The position numbers and the translations under genes are program-made. A DNA stretch of 64,000 nt. It comes from Nilaparvata lugens. Taxonomy: Eukaryota; Arthropoda; Insecta; Hemiptera; Delphacidae. The DNA lies in NCBI RefSeq assembly GCF_014356525.2, contig NC_052513.1:46251259-46315258 (forward strand), given 5' to 3'. The notes beneath the pieces are model-generated. The model made no database searches. It saw only the letters and a list, made by a program, of their open reading frames with translations, and was not told the DNA's origin. Of this stretch, positions 10,722 to 22,784 are shown piece by piece; position 1 is the first letter of the stretch, and the number at the start of each line of letters is the position of its first letter.

Positions 10722-11834
10722 ATGGTATGTAATTTCAGACATTATCCATACTCCAAATTAGCTGACAAGTTAGCTGCATTTAATATATGGAATGGGACAC
10801 TGTAATAGTACTGAAGCAAGACATTTGTATCAAGAGAACTTTCCTTACCGAGTATGTCCAAGTTTAATGTTTCTGCCACTATTCATCAACGACTGTCTGA
10901 AAGTGGTTTTTTGATATCGAAAGAGCACATTTATGCAGGCAGACCCCGATCTACTATGACTGTTGAGTTAGAAGAACAAGTTCTTAATGAAATGTATGAA
11001 CATCCAGAGAAGAGCACGAGAGAATTGTCAGTGCAGTTTAATGTCAATCAATCTATTATTTGGAGGATACTAAAAGAGCAGCAATTTGAAATTTGAAATT
11101 TTTTATTTATTACATCCATACATCCTCCAGAAAGTTGTCTATTGCCATGAGACTGTATTCTCCATGCTGGTATTTGCCGATGGTTTTGAGAAAAACTTGT
11201 TAACCCAAACTTTTTAACAACCGTTTTATTCACTGACGAGGCACACTTTACAAGAACAGCTATCGTTAACGTCCACAACCAACATATTTGGGCAGATGAG
11301 AATCCTCATGCCATCAATCCTAATCGTCCACAACATCAGTTTTCAGTAAACATTTGGGCAGGAATCATAGGAGATCATCTACTTCTGTTCGAGCTTCCTC
11401 CCAGGCTTAATGGCATAATCTACTCAAACTTTTTGAGAGAGGAGCTATTTATCTTACTTGAAGATGTACCTCTTCAGTTGCGCCATACATCTGGTTTATG
11501 CATGATGGAGCTACAGCACACTTCAGTGTTGCTGTTCGTGAACACCTGAATCACAGCTTCTCAAATCAATGGATAGGCCGAGGTGGGCCAGTACCATGGC
11601 CCAGCTAGGTCACCAGACTTAAATTCTTTGGACTTTTATCTTTGTGGACCCTTGAAAACCTTAGTATACAATACTCCGATTGATACCATTGAAGAACTCC
11701 AATTAAAGATTTTGAACAGAATAGAAATGATAAAGCAGACTCCTGAAATATTTGAACAAGTCCAACAATCGATGAGAAGACGTCTGAACAAATGCATTCA
11801 GAACAAAGGAGGTAACTTTGAACATCATCTCTAG
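10722..11834 (+). pseudogene. Mariner/Tc1-superfamily transposase relic, DD41D spacing
   Basis: A possible start is ATG 10722. The N-terminal helix-turn-helix part is readable in pieces, with STEARHLYQENFP near 10810 and GRPRSTMTVELEEQV with STRELSVQFNVNQS at 10940-11055. The catalytic part begins with FTDEAHFTR (first Asp near 11235), then WADENPHA, WFMHDGATAHF (second Asp near 11504) and ARSPDLNSLDF (third Asp near 11631). Correcting one extra base near 11605, 41 residues lie between the second and third Asp, so the triad is DD41D, as in the rosa-type mariner group. Several frameshifts and a stop near 11093 make it non-coding. The last 83 residues stay open to 11834. Confidence 0.85.
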
Positions 11835-11915
11835 TCTTTTGGTTTAAGTTTACTGTCATTTAGATATGTTACTTTCATATAAGAAGCAAACTTTTCATAA
11901 AAAACCGCATATTCT

Positions 11916-12450
11916 ATTCGCAATCAGCTACAACCTATGAGTTATTAGTTCTCTCCTCATAAAGCAGCGAATTTGTGTGGTGTAATGTACTACATATAAA
12001 AACATTTTATACAACTTCTATTCAAATTTAGTTTACACAGCTCACATAATTCTTTTCAGAATTGAATTCTCTACAATTTTTATTGTGAAAAAATATTTGT
12101 TTACTGGTCATTAAAGGAGGTTATTGGGCATCAAATGTAGAAGTCTGTGTTTTTCTACTTGGATTTTTTGCATATTTCAACTTTTTTCTCAAAAACTACT
12201 CACACTACAGCTTTCAGACTAGTTTCATTCAATTTTTTAGATATTTTTTCATATGAATCCCGCATAAGTTTTTCAAAAACTAGCCCCCAAACAATTCAGC
12301 ATCAGAGGAACTGAATTATGGGCAAAATCTTTCATACTGTATAGCATGCTAATGAAGCATTTATAAATATATGTTTATGAGAACTTTTTTCATATTTTTT
12401 CCTTTACTATCACGTATTAAATTATTTTACCATAATTAAGAATCACTCTG
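11916..12450 (-). repeat. Right long terminal inverted repeat of the mariner-like element
   Basis: Mirror copy of 9936-10475. It starts at the inner boundary near GCAATCAGCTACAACC and ends at AATCACTCTG just before the TA duplication. Differences between the arms are frequent enough to indicate an old insertion. Confidence 0.9.
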
Positions 12451-12889
12451 TATATTTTTGACACTATTCATTGTATACACTGTACAAATTCATGAATGAA
12501 GAAATTATGAAATGAAATCCATGGAAAACTGTACAAAAGTGTTGATTTCTATACTGACAATAAACCTACTTTTTTAAGAACACAAAATTATTGGCAATAC
12601 ATTAGTTGAGATAGTACAGTAAAATACTGAAGTAACATAAGAATGTTAGAAAATCATATTTCTGTATCAAGCATGGATAATACAGAGTTAATTTCCAATC
12701 ACATGTTACCCTATCTATTGTCGAAACTACTTTCCAAGATGAAATATGGGAGGTGGGAAAATATGCACTTAAAATATCTTACATGGGTACAAACCATGCA
12801 ATACAGAAATAACAAAGAATCATGTGGGCACTGAGAAGAAAAAAAGAGTCATAAAATGTCATACGGAAACCTGGCAACAAATATCTATC

Positions 12890-15723
12890 CTAAATTAAGC
12901 CCTTCAGTGTGCTGCGGAATCTGCCACGAGAGCACCCAAAGACGTCTAGGCGCCCAGAAAAGAGATTGAAAAGCCTTTGGATTCTATTAATTGGAGAGTT
13001 ATAATGACTCTCTGTTCTGGAGCGTGTTACAAGAAAAGAAAATGAAGAACGACGAGCTATGGATGATATGTAGATATTAAGTTTAGAAAGTAAATAAGCA
13101 GAATCTATTTCATTGTTAAGTAAGTTGTAAAGGAAAATAAGGGATCTGACATCCCTCCTTGATTTTAATGTTTCAATTCCAAATATACACCTCAGCGTAT
13201 CAGTTGGGATATCAAATGGACAGTAGACAGTAAACTTCTTGTAATACATATATCTCAAAAATTTTGTTTTGTAAACGCTCCAGAATGAGAATTTGGCCAT
13301 TGCAATATGGATTCCAGATCTCAGAGGCATATTCTAGGAGATTTCTAACTAGTGACTTGTATAAGAATAAGAGAGGGGCAACATCACTAAATGGTGAGCA
13401 TGTCCTTAAGATGAAACCCATCTGCTGATTAGCCCTACTGCATATGAGGTCCACATGACAATTAAAAGTAAAATCACTGGTAAACTCTTTGAAAGTTTCC
13501 ATCTCTTCCAAAGGGGTACCACCAATATTATATATATTTTCAAAAGGAGCCAACTGTTGAGTGAAACTAATAACTTTGTACTTGGTCACATTTATTTTCA
13601 GTTTATTAGTTTCACACCAGACTAATAAACTATCAACATCCCTCTGAAGGTTAATGCAATCATTGACATTCTTTATTTCTCTGAATAGTTTAACATCGTC
13701 AGCGTACATGAGGCAAGAAGAATTTTTAACAAATGAAGGAAGATCTTTAATGAATAATAGAAAAAGTAGTGGCCCAAGATTAGAGCCCTGTGGCACGCCA
13801 GATGAACAATAAAAGGAATCAGATTTATGATTATGTATCATAACATACTGCAATCTCAAATGTAAGTAACTCTCCAGAAGTTTGACTAAGTTATCACAGA
13901 AACCCATTACTCTGAGTTTCTTAACTAACAATCTGTGATTTATTGTATCAAATGCCTTAGAAATATATGGCATCAACCCTTCCCCCACCGTCTAACACTG
14001 TGGACACGTCATTGCTGAATACCATTAGATTAGTTACAGTGGAGCGCCCTGGTAAGAAACCATGCTGCTCCTCTGCAATAACTCTCTTGACCTGTCCAAG
14101 TATAATTGCATGTAGTACTTTTTCAAAAATTTTGGAAAAACAGTTCAAAATAGAAATAGGTCTTGAATTCCTTATGTCTGTTCTTTTCCCCGACTTAAAA
14201 ACCGGGGTTATTCGAGCAATCTTCCATTTTTCAGGGAATTTAGAAGTTTTTATAGATAGATTGAAAATAAACTTTAAAAGTTCAAGAAGAACTGCTGCAC
14301 AACCCTTAACAATAAATGTGGGAACAAAATCAGGGCCTTCAGAGCAACCAGATTTTAATCCCGCTATAGCAGATAGGATCTCATCAGAAGAAACATGACC
14401 AATGCCTACACTCAATCCCAGGCCGCCAGACATCCCCGGACCACCCCCGCATTCATCAGATGCAACAGGTGTATCAGCCTCATAAACTGACTCGAAGTAA
14501 CGTGCAAATCCATCCACAATATGAGGACCAATGTAGGACTCCCCACTCAGCGTCATAGTCGACTCCACAAAGGATGTCTTTCTCTTGCAATTTACGTATC
14601 TCCAAAAGTTTCTCACATTACCACACAGACCAGATTGAATGGAATGTATATAGTTATTATATGCTAAAGTAATTCTAGTCTTCAAGGAGGTTCTCAAAGT
14701 TTTAAAAAGATTGTCGTGATGAGGTGAAACTTTCCTCTTCCTTGCACATTTATTCTTCATCTTTAGATCAGATACTATATCTGCAGAGAACCAAGGAGGA
14801 TATTTAGGATTGTGCTCTTTCACTTTAATCTTCGGAATACAATCATCCAAGTGTGAGTACAGTATTTTGTAAAATTCATCCACAGCCGAGTCGACATCAA
14901 CACAACCGAATAAAGAGTCCCAGCAGCGGTCTCTCAATCCACAGTAGAGTTTAAGATAGTCTCCCTTAGGATAATTATAACGAAATTCCTGGGTATCAGA
15001 TGAAGCATTATTAGTCCCAGAATCTGAATATGAGGCCTCAACAAATAATGCAGGATGATAGCCGTCTTCAGGGAGGAAGGAATCATCACTCCTGACAACT
15101 TCAACGTGGAAGTTACTTAATACAAGATCCAGAGTCCTACCCAAATTATTCACAACTGAGTTATACAAATTTAAATCATAAAAATTCAAAAAATTATTCA
15201 GAATCCTAGCTCTAGATGTTCCCAAAGAAAGATCATAAGTGCAGGAGGTTATTTCTGGTAAATTAAAATCTCCAATAATCATTACATTAATTACCATTAA
15301 GTAAATCGTGAAGAGATTCAATATATTCTAAGTATTGGAGATAGGTGTTCGACTGAATTGATGGAGGTAAATAGACTGCATTTATGTGATAATATGTAGC
15401 ATTTAACTTCAATTTAACTCCTACCGACTCATAATCATTATTAGCTACGGAAAGCTCATCACATAAATCAGCATGCAGTGATATTTTAACTGCAATAAGT
15501 ACCCCCCTCCCCTCAGACGACAATCACCATCACCCCTATCACTCCGATAAACACTATAGCGTTCATCAAAAAATTCGGAGCTGGCAATACCATCATGCAA
15601 CCAGGTTTCCGTCAACACAATAATATCGTGATCAGTGCTTAGTAAGGATCTATAAAAATTGGAAGATTTTGTGCGAAGTCCTCTTACATTCTGATAATAG
15701 ATAGACAAGTTGGAAAATAACAT
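12890..15723 (-). pseudogene. ORF2 of C (endonuclease and reverse transcriptase), frameshifted
   Basis: The start at 15723 (MLFSNLSIYYQNVRGLRTK) leads into the endonuclease with IVLTETWL. The frame breaks near 15500 and again near 15300, then continues with IGDFNLPEI to about 13960 and the polymerase (KAFDTINHRLL, GVPQGSNLGPLLF, LMYADDVKLF) to the C-terminal domain ending at 12890. At the motif A junction (near 13965) the text reads AIYF and stops where D has AIYTDLSKAFD, so that region is shifted. Another break lies near 13250. Apart from these breaks it is nearly identical to the copy at 46298-49145. Confidence 0.9.
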
Positions 15724-16833
15724 AATTGACTAAGACAAGAACAATGAAAGTTGAATAATAGTAATAAAAATGAGTATAATGTATAATAATAAATATTAAT
15801 ATTTAGTATACGGTAATAATAATAAGTATGTGATTTTAGCCGTGATGCAAAACATAGGCTACAACACTCAATCAGGTTTAACTCATCAGGTTTTAGATTC
15901 GGCTCTCAAGCTTGAAATAGAAACGGTTCTCAACGAAGAGTATTAGAACGAGAGAGAGAGATAAAATATCAAAAGAGATTAGGTTAAAGTTGCACTTTAC
16001 AGAAGTCGGTCAAGATTATCAGTAAGAACACTGGCATTTCAGATATCGCACTTTAATGATTGTAATGGAGCGAGAATGGAGAACGAATGTTTATATATTC
16101 CATTCAAATAACACTTTAGAGCAGAAAAGTTGAGAGAATAATGATTCTTAATATGTAGAAGAAATAAAATGGACTCTACAATAAATAAAGATAATAATAA
16201 AAATAAAATTGAACGGTGAAGGAGAGAGAAATAGAGAGAGCAAAGTGAAAAGACAAATCTAGTCAAAAATTTTAAGTGCCCACATAAATAAGAACGTTAG
16301 AGAGTAAATTAATGATAAGAGATCAAGTAGATTCGAAGAGCGGAATGGTCACCACCCCAAAATCCCGAGGAATCATGCCGTATAATACAATTGAAAGAAA
16401 TGAACAAATAAATAACCAATAATATTTAAATATAGAAAAATAAATAAATAGATGAAAAGAAATAGAGGACCGTTTAGAAAAAAAAACCTCGAGACTTAAA
16501 CTTGTTATACACCATATGAAGGAAATTCTAACCGGAAAAATTCAATTAATAGATACAACTATATGAATCCAAAAGTATGGAGTTAGTGACCCCGCCCACA
16601 CCACTAATGACCAATTACCAGAAATAGAACCGGAAAAATTACAGTATAGTATCATGAAGAATAATAAATTACAATTTAAGATACTGAAGAGAAATTTATG
16701 CATAATAGAGTTTATATTCAGGCATAATATTCATTCACCATTCTTATAGCTCATATCCAAATATCATAGTTCATTAAATTAATACAGGACGGTATTCAGA
16801 ATACATAATAGTCCATTTCAAGTATTAGACGAA

Positions 16834-17193
16834 TTAACTAGACAGGATTCGATCACCCTCACGCCAGAGGATCCTACCATCAACACTCAACACATTCCTG
16901 ATTCCCACCCTGCCCGCCGTTTCAAGTAGAAACTGATGTCTTCGCCGAGTGAGATCTTCTCCAATAGTGACAGCCGAGTCCTTGAGCCGCCTCCTCGCCG
17001 TCAGGATCATTCGTCGGGTTTGGTAGCTCACGAATTTGACCAGTATAGCCCGAGGTCTAGGCCGAGTATCGCCAGGCTTCCATGTGAGACAACCCACACG
17101 GTGACATCGATCAATCAGCGATGAAGCGATCTCAATCTTCAGCTTGTCGCGACATAGATTTGTCACAATTTTGTTTTGTTTAAACAAAAACAC
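16834..17193 (-). pseudogene. ORF1 of C, internally deleted, Transposase_22-like C-terminal half
   Basis: Only the RRM end and C-terminal domain remain: VTNLCRDKLKIEIASS, RCHRVG, RPRAILVKFVSYQTR and RILWREGDRILSS. Compared with the intact ORF1 of D (44377-45186), about 475 bases coding for the serine-rich leader, the coiled coil and the first RRM strand are gone, with a few filler bases (CAAAACAAAATT) at the joint. The original ATG is lost and the open stretch begins at a GTG in former 5' leader sequence. Confidence 0.85.
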
Positions 17194-17363
17194 TAATAAC
17201 TTTCAAACGATCAATACGTAGAAATTCACAGGCGCATAGATGAGTCCCTGTCACACAACTCAACCAAAATTCAACTCACAACTCCCGGAAAAACCCGCAA
17301 AACTTGAAGCACAAACGAGAGCCGAAACACACAGCGTCAGGCTAGTTTCATTCTTATCTCAAA

Positions 17364-18828
17364 CTTCTTTGATAAGTACTTTTAAGATAAAGGGAATGGG
17401 ATCTAACTTTATTCAGCGCAATGATATATGATGCAGTTTTGGGATGTACCAATCACAATGCAGTATTTGACTGGCACTAAAAGTGAATTAATTTAAAATG
17501 TACACATATTATTTATAAAAATAATGAAAATTTGTAATCTTTAAAGAGCTTATAGATTTGTGTAACCAATGTGAAGTAATAGTTTAAGACTAAAAATATT
17601 CACTCAATAGATAGTAATATAACAGTTTTGTATGGACTATTTGACAGTATCAAATTACTTCATAGCAGAGTATTTAAAATCCACCAATGAGAGTGGATAT
17701 TTAAATTTTATGTAAATTGAAAAGTCGGAAGTATGGTTGTGAAAGGATTGGGGAAGATCCAGACCCACTTGCTTGCCAGAGGTCACCAGGGATGCCCAAC
17801 AATAAATTTTGAGAGCACAAGACTGGATCCCTTTTCAAATAATTTTGAGTTAATAATTCAAATTTGTTTGATAATTAAAAAATTAAATTCCATAAGACTC
17901 AGTGAGGTTGTAGTATAACATGAGGCATTGGATTTAAATAGTCCCATTGGAGAAGACAACAGCAGCCCACCAGAAAAGGCCTAGGACATTGAAACAAATC
18001 CGGATCGCCATCATAATTGTGAAAAATCAACACGTGAGTTTATTTGAAAAGTTATTAAGGAGGGCCCTCAGTGCTATGAAATAGTCACAATTGAATAAAG
18101 CTAGCTTGTCAAAGGGTTATTTGAATATTAAAAGTAATATTGAAATGTGCGCAAATATTCAAACATAAAGGGAATACTATTAAGAACAATCTATGAGATT
18201 TAAATATTTAAGTATGCACAGATGAAATATTAATTAATATTTGATTTATTATATATGCTCACTCATTTAGCTTTTCTATCAGTAATTTTTAAAGATTTTT
18301 ATGAAGCTCATGTTCATGAGATAAATTGATTTATCTGGATTCCACCAGAGGCCGAACCCAAGCCCTGAGATATTTTTTAATATTTATATTTTTTCATATT
18401 CATTGGATGTAAGATTTATAAATTCTATTCGACAAGCAACTGCAAGTCAACAACTAAGCCATATGAGTTGAAGGAATATATGCTGATTAAAGAAGCACAT
18501 GATTTATTAATTAATGCAAATAAGCAAAGTAAAATCTTTAGTGAGCTGTCTGTGATTTTTTTTCTTAATATATATATTTTCTCATATTATTTTTATATTT
18601 GTTGCTCTATTTTTTATTATTGCTCGTTGATATTTTTATGTAATTATATATATTTTTTACCTTTTGAATGGTGTACCCTTTATTTATGATCCTATCTTCA
18701 TGCAAGACCAATCTTGTTATAGTCTATTCTATTACCAGTATTGACATAGTATTTGAATTATCAACCAACTATATTCTTCACCGAATAAGTTGGATAAATC
18801 AACGATACACAGCATTGATTATTAAAGG
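17364..18828. other. AT-rich intergenic DNA; possible SINE-like segment
   Basis: No coding similarity. On the minus strand 18465-18335 reads TGGCTTAGTTG...(about 100 bases)...GGGTTCGGCCTCTGG, which resembles RNA polymerase III A and B boxes placed too far apart for a tRNA. It could be a diverged tRNA-derived SINE. The rest shows nothing I can name. Confidence 0.3.
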
Positions 18829-19160
18829 GCACGCCACACCAAGCTCGCTACCGCGGCGGTAGCGAAGTTTTAAAAATCGCTAGCCATGTATTCAGGTTGA
18901 GCGCGCCACACCGAGTTCGCTACCGCGGCGGTAGTACGGCGCACTACCACCTACGACCGCCTGCTAGGCGATTCAACAAAAGTTCGCTGAGAGGTAGTAC
19001 GGCAGACAAAGCGAGCTCAGTGTGACGCGCTCAACCTGAATACATGGCAGGCGATTCGAAGAGGTAGCGCAGTGCTGAGTGCTGTAGTCACGCCCTCCCC
19101 CCACTACTAGACTCACTACTCGGAGACTACCGCTAGCGGACGTTTTTCAGTGTGGCGTGC
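18829..19160. mobile_element. GC-rich foldback (MITE-like) element with nested inverted repeats
   Basis: Outer ends GCACGCCACAC (18829-18839) and GTGTGGCGTGC (19150-19160) are perfect inverted repeats. An inner pair, 18883-18920 and 19011-19048, is inverted over about 38 bases with about three mismatches. GCTACCGCGGCGGTAGC, itself near-palindromic, occurs twice (near 18846 and 18919). GC content is far above the surroundings. No transposase and no clear target duplication were found. Confidence 0.65.
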
Positions 19161-22100
19161 TCAGCCGAGAAACTACTAATAGGCTCAGCCGGTACTACTA
19201 ATAATCTTCCAGGTTGCCCCCTCAATGGCCGATTTCAATTCCAAGTATACTAGTACTGCATGTGAGTCTATGCATCGTTCAACGACCAAACAGTGCTTCA
19301 TTCAGAGCCACGTTCACTCACCAATCAGTGGCTTTGAACTCAACCATTGTTTATTCTTATTGTAAACGCAAATTGATGAGGCGGGTGATGGGTGGCATCA
19401 TCTCTGTGTGAAATTGGTAGATTTCAAGTTTAATTGCATATTTATGTTATTAACTGGGTTTTCATTTGTGCGTAAATGCCGCCGTCGACCACAACAAGGT
19501 GAGGATCTCAGATTGGGTAGATTTCAATTTGTCTAATTAGCCTAAAAGATTATGTTCAATCATGTTTTAATGAGCAGAGGCAGAAATTTATATGTAATGT
19601 GTATATTATTAAATTGAAAATATTTAAAATAAATACAAAAAAAGGTGAAGAAACCAAAAGAGAAACATTTTTTTCAAGTGCCAAGCTCGAATTAAGTAGA
19701 CTACTGCATCATCGGTTCCATTCATTCAATATAATTCTCAAAAATATGTGAATCCAGTAATGGTATTTAGCATTGGTTACCACCAATCTTCTGTATCATC
19801 ACTCTCACTTTCCCCATAAACCATGGTGGAGTAAACGGTCGGAGACACTGCTATTTTCTGTGATTCCACTGTTCCGCGCCAGTGTTACAAACCATACGAT
19901 AATTATTTTGTTTGCAATTTGTTATTTATTGATAATAACAACTATTATTTCTTCTATGTTTGGTTTTGAAGCTTCTAAATTTAAAAATCTAGGTACTTTG
20001 TGAAAATATTGGAACTGAAAATTTAGTGAAGTGAACAATTAAAGAATTAACCTATTTCGGACATTGTGTAACCTTTTTTAAATTTGGGAGAGGAATAGCA
20101 CAAGGTTTCCTTATTTTTCTCTCCCTGTCATTTTTGATGATGTACTTGTTGTATGAATAAATATAGAATAAAGAATTTCATCTCAATTTTTTTAATTAAT
20201 TTGAGGGCCAGTTTCCGAGCTTGAGATTTAGCCAAGTTCTATAGTTTTCAACTCTAGGATTTTGAATAGTAGGCTTATCTTATACTAGATGTCCTCTTTC
20301 TCGATAAATAATCGTCCAAAATGGAACATTATCTTAAAAGTAGGGGAGGGAGTGCAGCTTTTCATTCAAACTTTCAACTGCATTGTTCCTGGAGATGACT
20401 GAGCCAAAAAGTCACGCCTCGCCACTGTTAATGGGTGTGGTTGAGTTTATACTTTTACATACTTTCGAATGGCAATATTTTGATACTTTTAGAAATGTTT
20501 TTATTCTTGAATAATAGACACGAAATTTGTGTTTCATTTTTTTATGATGAAAAGTTATTTGGTTAGCTTTTTTGGCACACTTGAAATTTGGACAATATGA
20601 ATGTCAACAATGCTTGTCGTCCTCGACTGCGGAAGTTTATGCATAAACGAAAATGCACATTAAATATTGAAGATGTGTCAATCATATGACAATTTTAAAA
20701 TCAGGTTTCATTCTATGTCTTGGAGAAGAACAAACAAATACTCGTCACTTGTACAATAAATTACAACGGTTTAGTGAAGGCTTGAAATGCTGTTGATGTC
20801 CATTCCAAATTATAGGTCTACATTTACAATAAAATGTATGTCTGAATTCAAAAAAATATTGGAAAAAAATATTTTTTATTAGAAGTTAGGTTATGATTAC
20901 ATTGAAATGTGAACATACACGAAGCAGACGAACTGTTTGAACTTTTTTATTGCTTGAAATTTACCAATTTCACTCATAGATGGAGTCACCATCACCCGCC
21001 TCTCCCAAGGATGAATACCCGCCTCTCTCTATGAATAAAGGTCATGACACAATCCCGTGATGCATTGCAAAGTCGCCATTTTATGGGGTTCTAGTTTATA
21101 AACTTTCAAATTATTATCAGCGGTTATCATGAAAGATTGAACAACGTTATGTGTTATTTTGTTATATTGTCCATGGAATATTGCTTGGCTTCGAATTGTA
21201 AAATAAATTCTTACAACAGAATAATAATATTCAGATTCCAACTAGGAACTGAATTGTTGATTTTTAGATTGGGAACTTCAAACTCTTTTTGAGGTTTGCC
21301 TTTTGTCCCAATGCCTTATGAATCATAACAAGTTACAAGAATAAGAACAATTTTTAATAATAAAAAATGAATTATTGAACCAATTATTATTGGAATTTCA
21401 TCAAAAAATCGAAAACCTGAATTTACATATTATCTGAACAAGAATATTGTTTTTAAAAAGCATAATGCATGATTTTGTTATAAGCAGATTGGAATACTTC
21501 AAAAGACCCCACATAATGGCCGCTCCATAAGGAACACAAGTGTCATGACCTGTATTTGTAGACCTTACCTCTCCAATTTGCGTTTACTATAATGATGGAC
21601 ACTCCAATTTTCTTGAAGAAAAAAAATCTTATGAGTGAATAAGCGGAAAATAGAGCAGATTATAACCTGTCAGAAGTAAAGAGAAGCGGGCCAGCCTACA
21701 TTGAAAATAATATGCGTGGAAAAATAGCATTGAAAATCATATGCCGGAGAAGTAATATTGAGAATCAAATACTATCACTAGCACTCGCACGAAAGAAATA
21801 AGCCACGTAGAGCTGTGTATTATGCTTATTATATCAGTTCTGTATTTGTACAGAATCAGTAAACAATAAGGTACAGATATAGTAATCATATAAACAAAGA
21901 TAAGATAACATCTTTCAACCACACACCTGTCAACTTCAGTTATTGTACTGATGAAAAGAAAAGATACTTCTAGCTCAGTGCGGTGGCGGGTGGAGGTGGA
22001 AGGAAGCCAATTTACCTGACTGCTTTATTGAATGAGCGAAGCAATTCTATGTTCCAGGCTCTGTCCACCTCTTCACCAACCCCCCAACGAGGGAATAGTA

Positions 22101-22394
22101 ATCCGACTAGACAGCATTTTTGTACCACCAACAACAATTTTGTACCCTAATTATAACCGAGATTCAAGCAAAATAATTAGGGAGGAACAGATGGACACTT
22201 TTTTTCTCCTACAACAAACTTGTAATTTGTCTATATCATATTTTTGTACCACCAACAACAACTTTTGTACATCAACCATAACCGATATATAAGCAAAATA
22301 AGAGGTGGGGAACAGGTTAAAAAATTACCCCCCCCCCTCCACATCAAAAATTAAATTTTATTATATTATATAATCATATAATAATGCTTGTGAA
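19161..22394. other. Intergenic DNA with dispersed and inverted repeats
   Basis: No gene recognised. Inverted copies of a 55-base GC-richer segment lie at 19375-19428 and 20952-21007 (GAGGCGGGTGATGG and reverse complement). The stretch 20440-20650 reappears in opposite orientation at 49640-49850. ATGCCGCCGTCGACC followed by a GTGAGG donor-like site sits near 19476-19505. Confidence 0.5.
22118..22310 (+). repeat. Imperfect direct repeat, about 118-base period, two copies
   Basis: TTTTTGTACCACCAACAACAA followed by a TTTTGTAC, ATAACCGA and AAGCAAAATAA series occurs at about 22121-22180 and again at about 22242-22302. The copies differ by several substitutions. Confidence 0.7.
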
Positions 22395-22760
22395 GAACTT
22401 GATATTTCCACATTTCCATTTTGGAGATGTGGTCATACAGGACAGTCATGACAGTGACTCTCTCTGAAAGACTGCAAAGGGCTCAGAACTACTGCGTGAG
22501 ATTCGTCTTTGGACTTGAAAGGGACGTTCACATAAACCCTTACATCACTCAGATGGGTATATTGAAGCTTCGAGACAGTAGAATTAATCATGTGTTAATG
22601 CTCCTCCACAAGGTTCTGGCAACTGGGTCTCCTCTCTACTTGAGTCAGAAATTTCAAATCCTCACAGGAATCAACAGAAGAGATACAAGAAATGGTGCAA
22701 GCCTGTTGAACATTCTCATCCATCGCACCGTGACATATAATAGGTCGTTGTGTGTGACTG
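22395..22760 (+). pseudogene. LINE ORF2 C-terminal fragment
   Basis: The text IFPHFHFGDVV in one frame, followed in another by LSERLQRAQNYCVRFVFGL, GILKLRDSRINHVLMLLHK, SPLYLSQKF and INRRDTRNG, is the thumb and C-terminal region of a CR1/Jockey-type ORF2 protein. Neither the reverse transcriptase core nor an endonuclease is present, so it is a 5'-truncated relic with at least one frameshift near 22430. Similarity ends near 22760 where a short-repeat array begins. It is not the same family as elements C and D. Confidence 0.75.
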
Positions 22761-22784
22761 CTTGCAGACGGGTCCGTATCACAG

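Larger units (their letters stand above)
9936..12450 (+). mobile_element. Mariner-like DNA transposon with about 540-bp terminal inverted repeats
   Basis: The ends read CAGGGTGATTCTTA (left) and, on the other strand, CAGAGTGATTCTTA (right). Each is flanked by a TA dinucleotide (9934-9935 and 12451-12452), the usual Tc1/mariner target duplication. Inverted similarity runs about 540 bases inward on both sides, far beyond the 20-30 bases usual for mariners. A degraded transposase lies between the arms. It sits directly behind the 3' tail of retrotransposon B. Confidence 0.9.
12705..17363 (-). mobile_element. Non-LTR retrotransposon C, decayed copy of family C/D
   Basis: The minus strand matches element D (44181-49600) almost base for base from CTTATCTCAAA near 17363 (5' end) to CCTATCTATTG near 12705. 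Similarity then stops about 250 bases before the 3' end that D has. C therefore lacks the terminal 3' tail. It also has an internal deletion in ORF1 and several frameshifts in ORF2. It converges with the mariner-like element and retrotransposon B. Confidence 0.88.

Noticed and set aside
18335..18465. tRNA gene suggested by A- and B-box-like text on the minus strand
   Set aside because: The boxes are about 100 bases apart and no cloverleaf can be drawn; at most a SINE relic.
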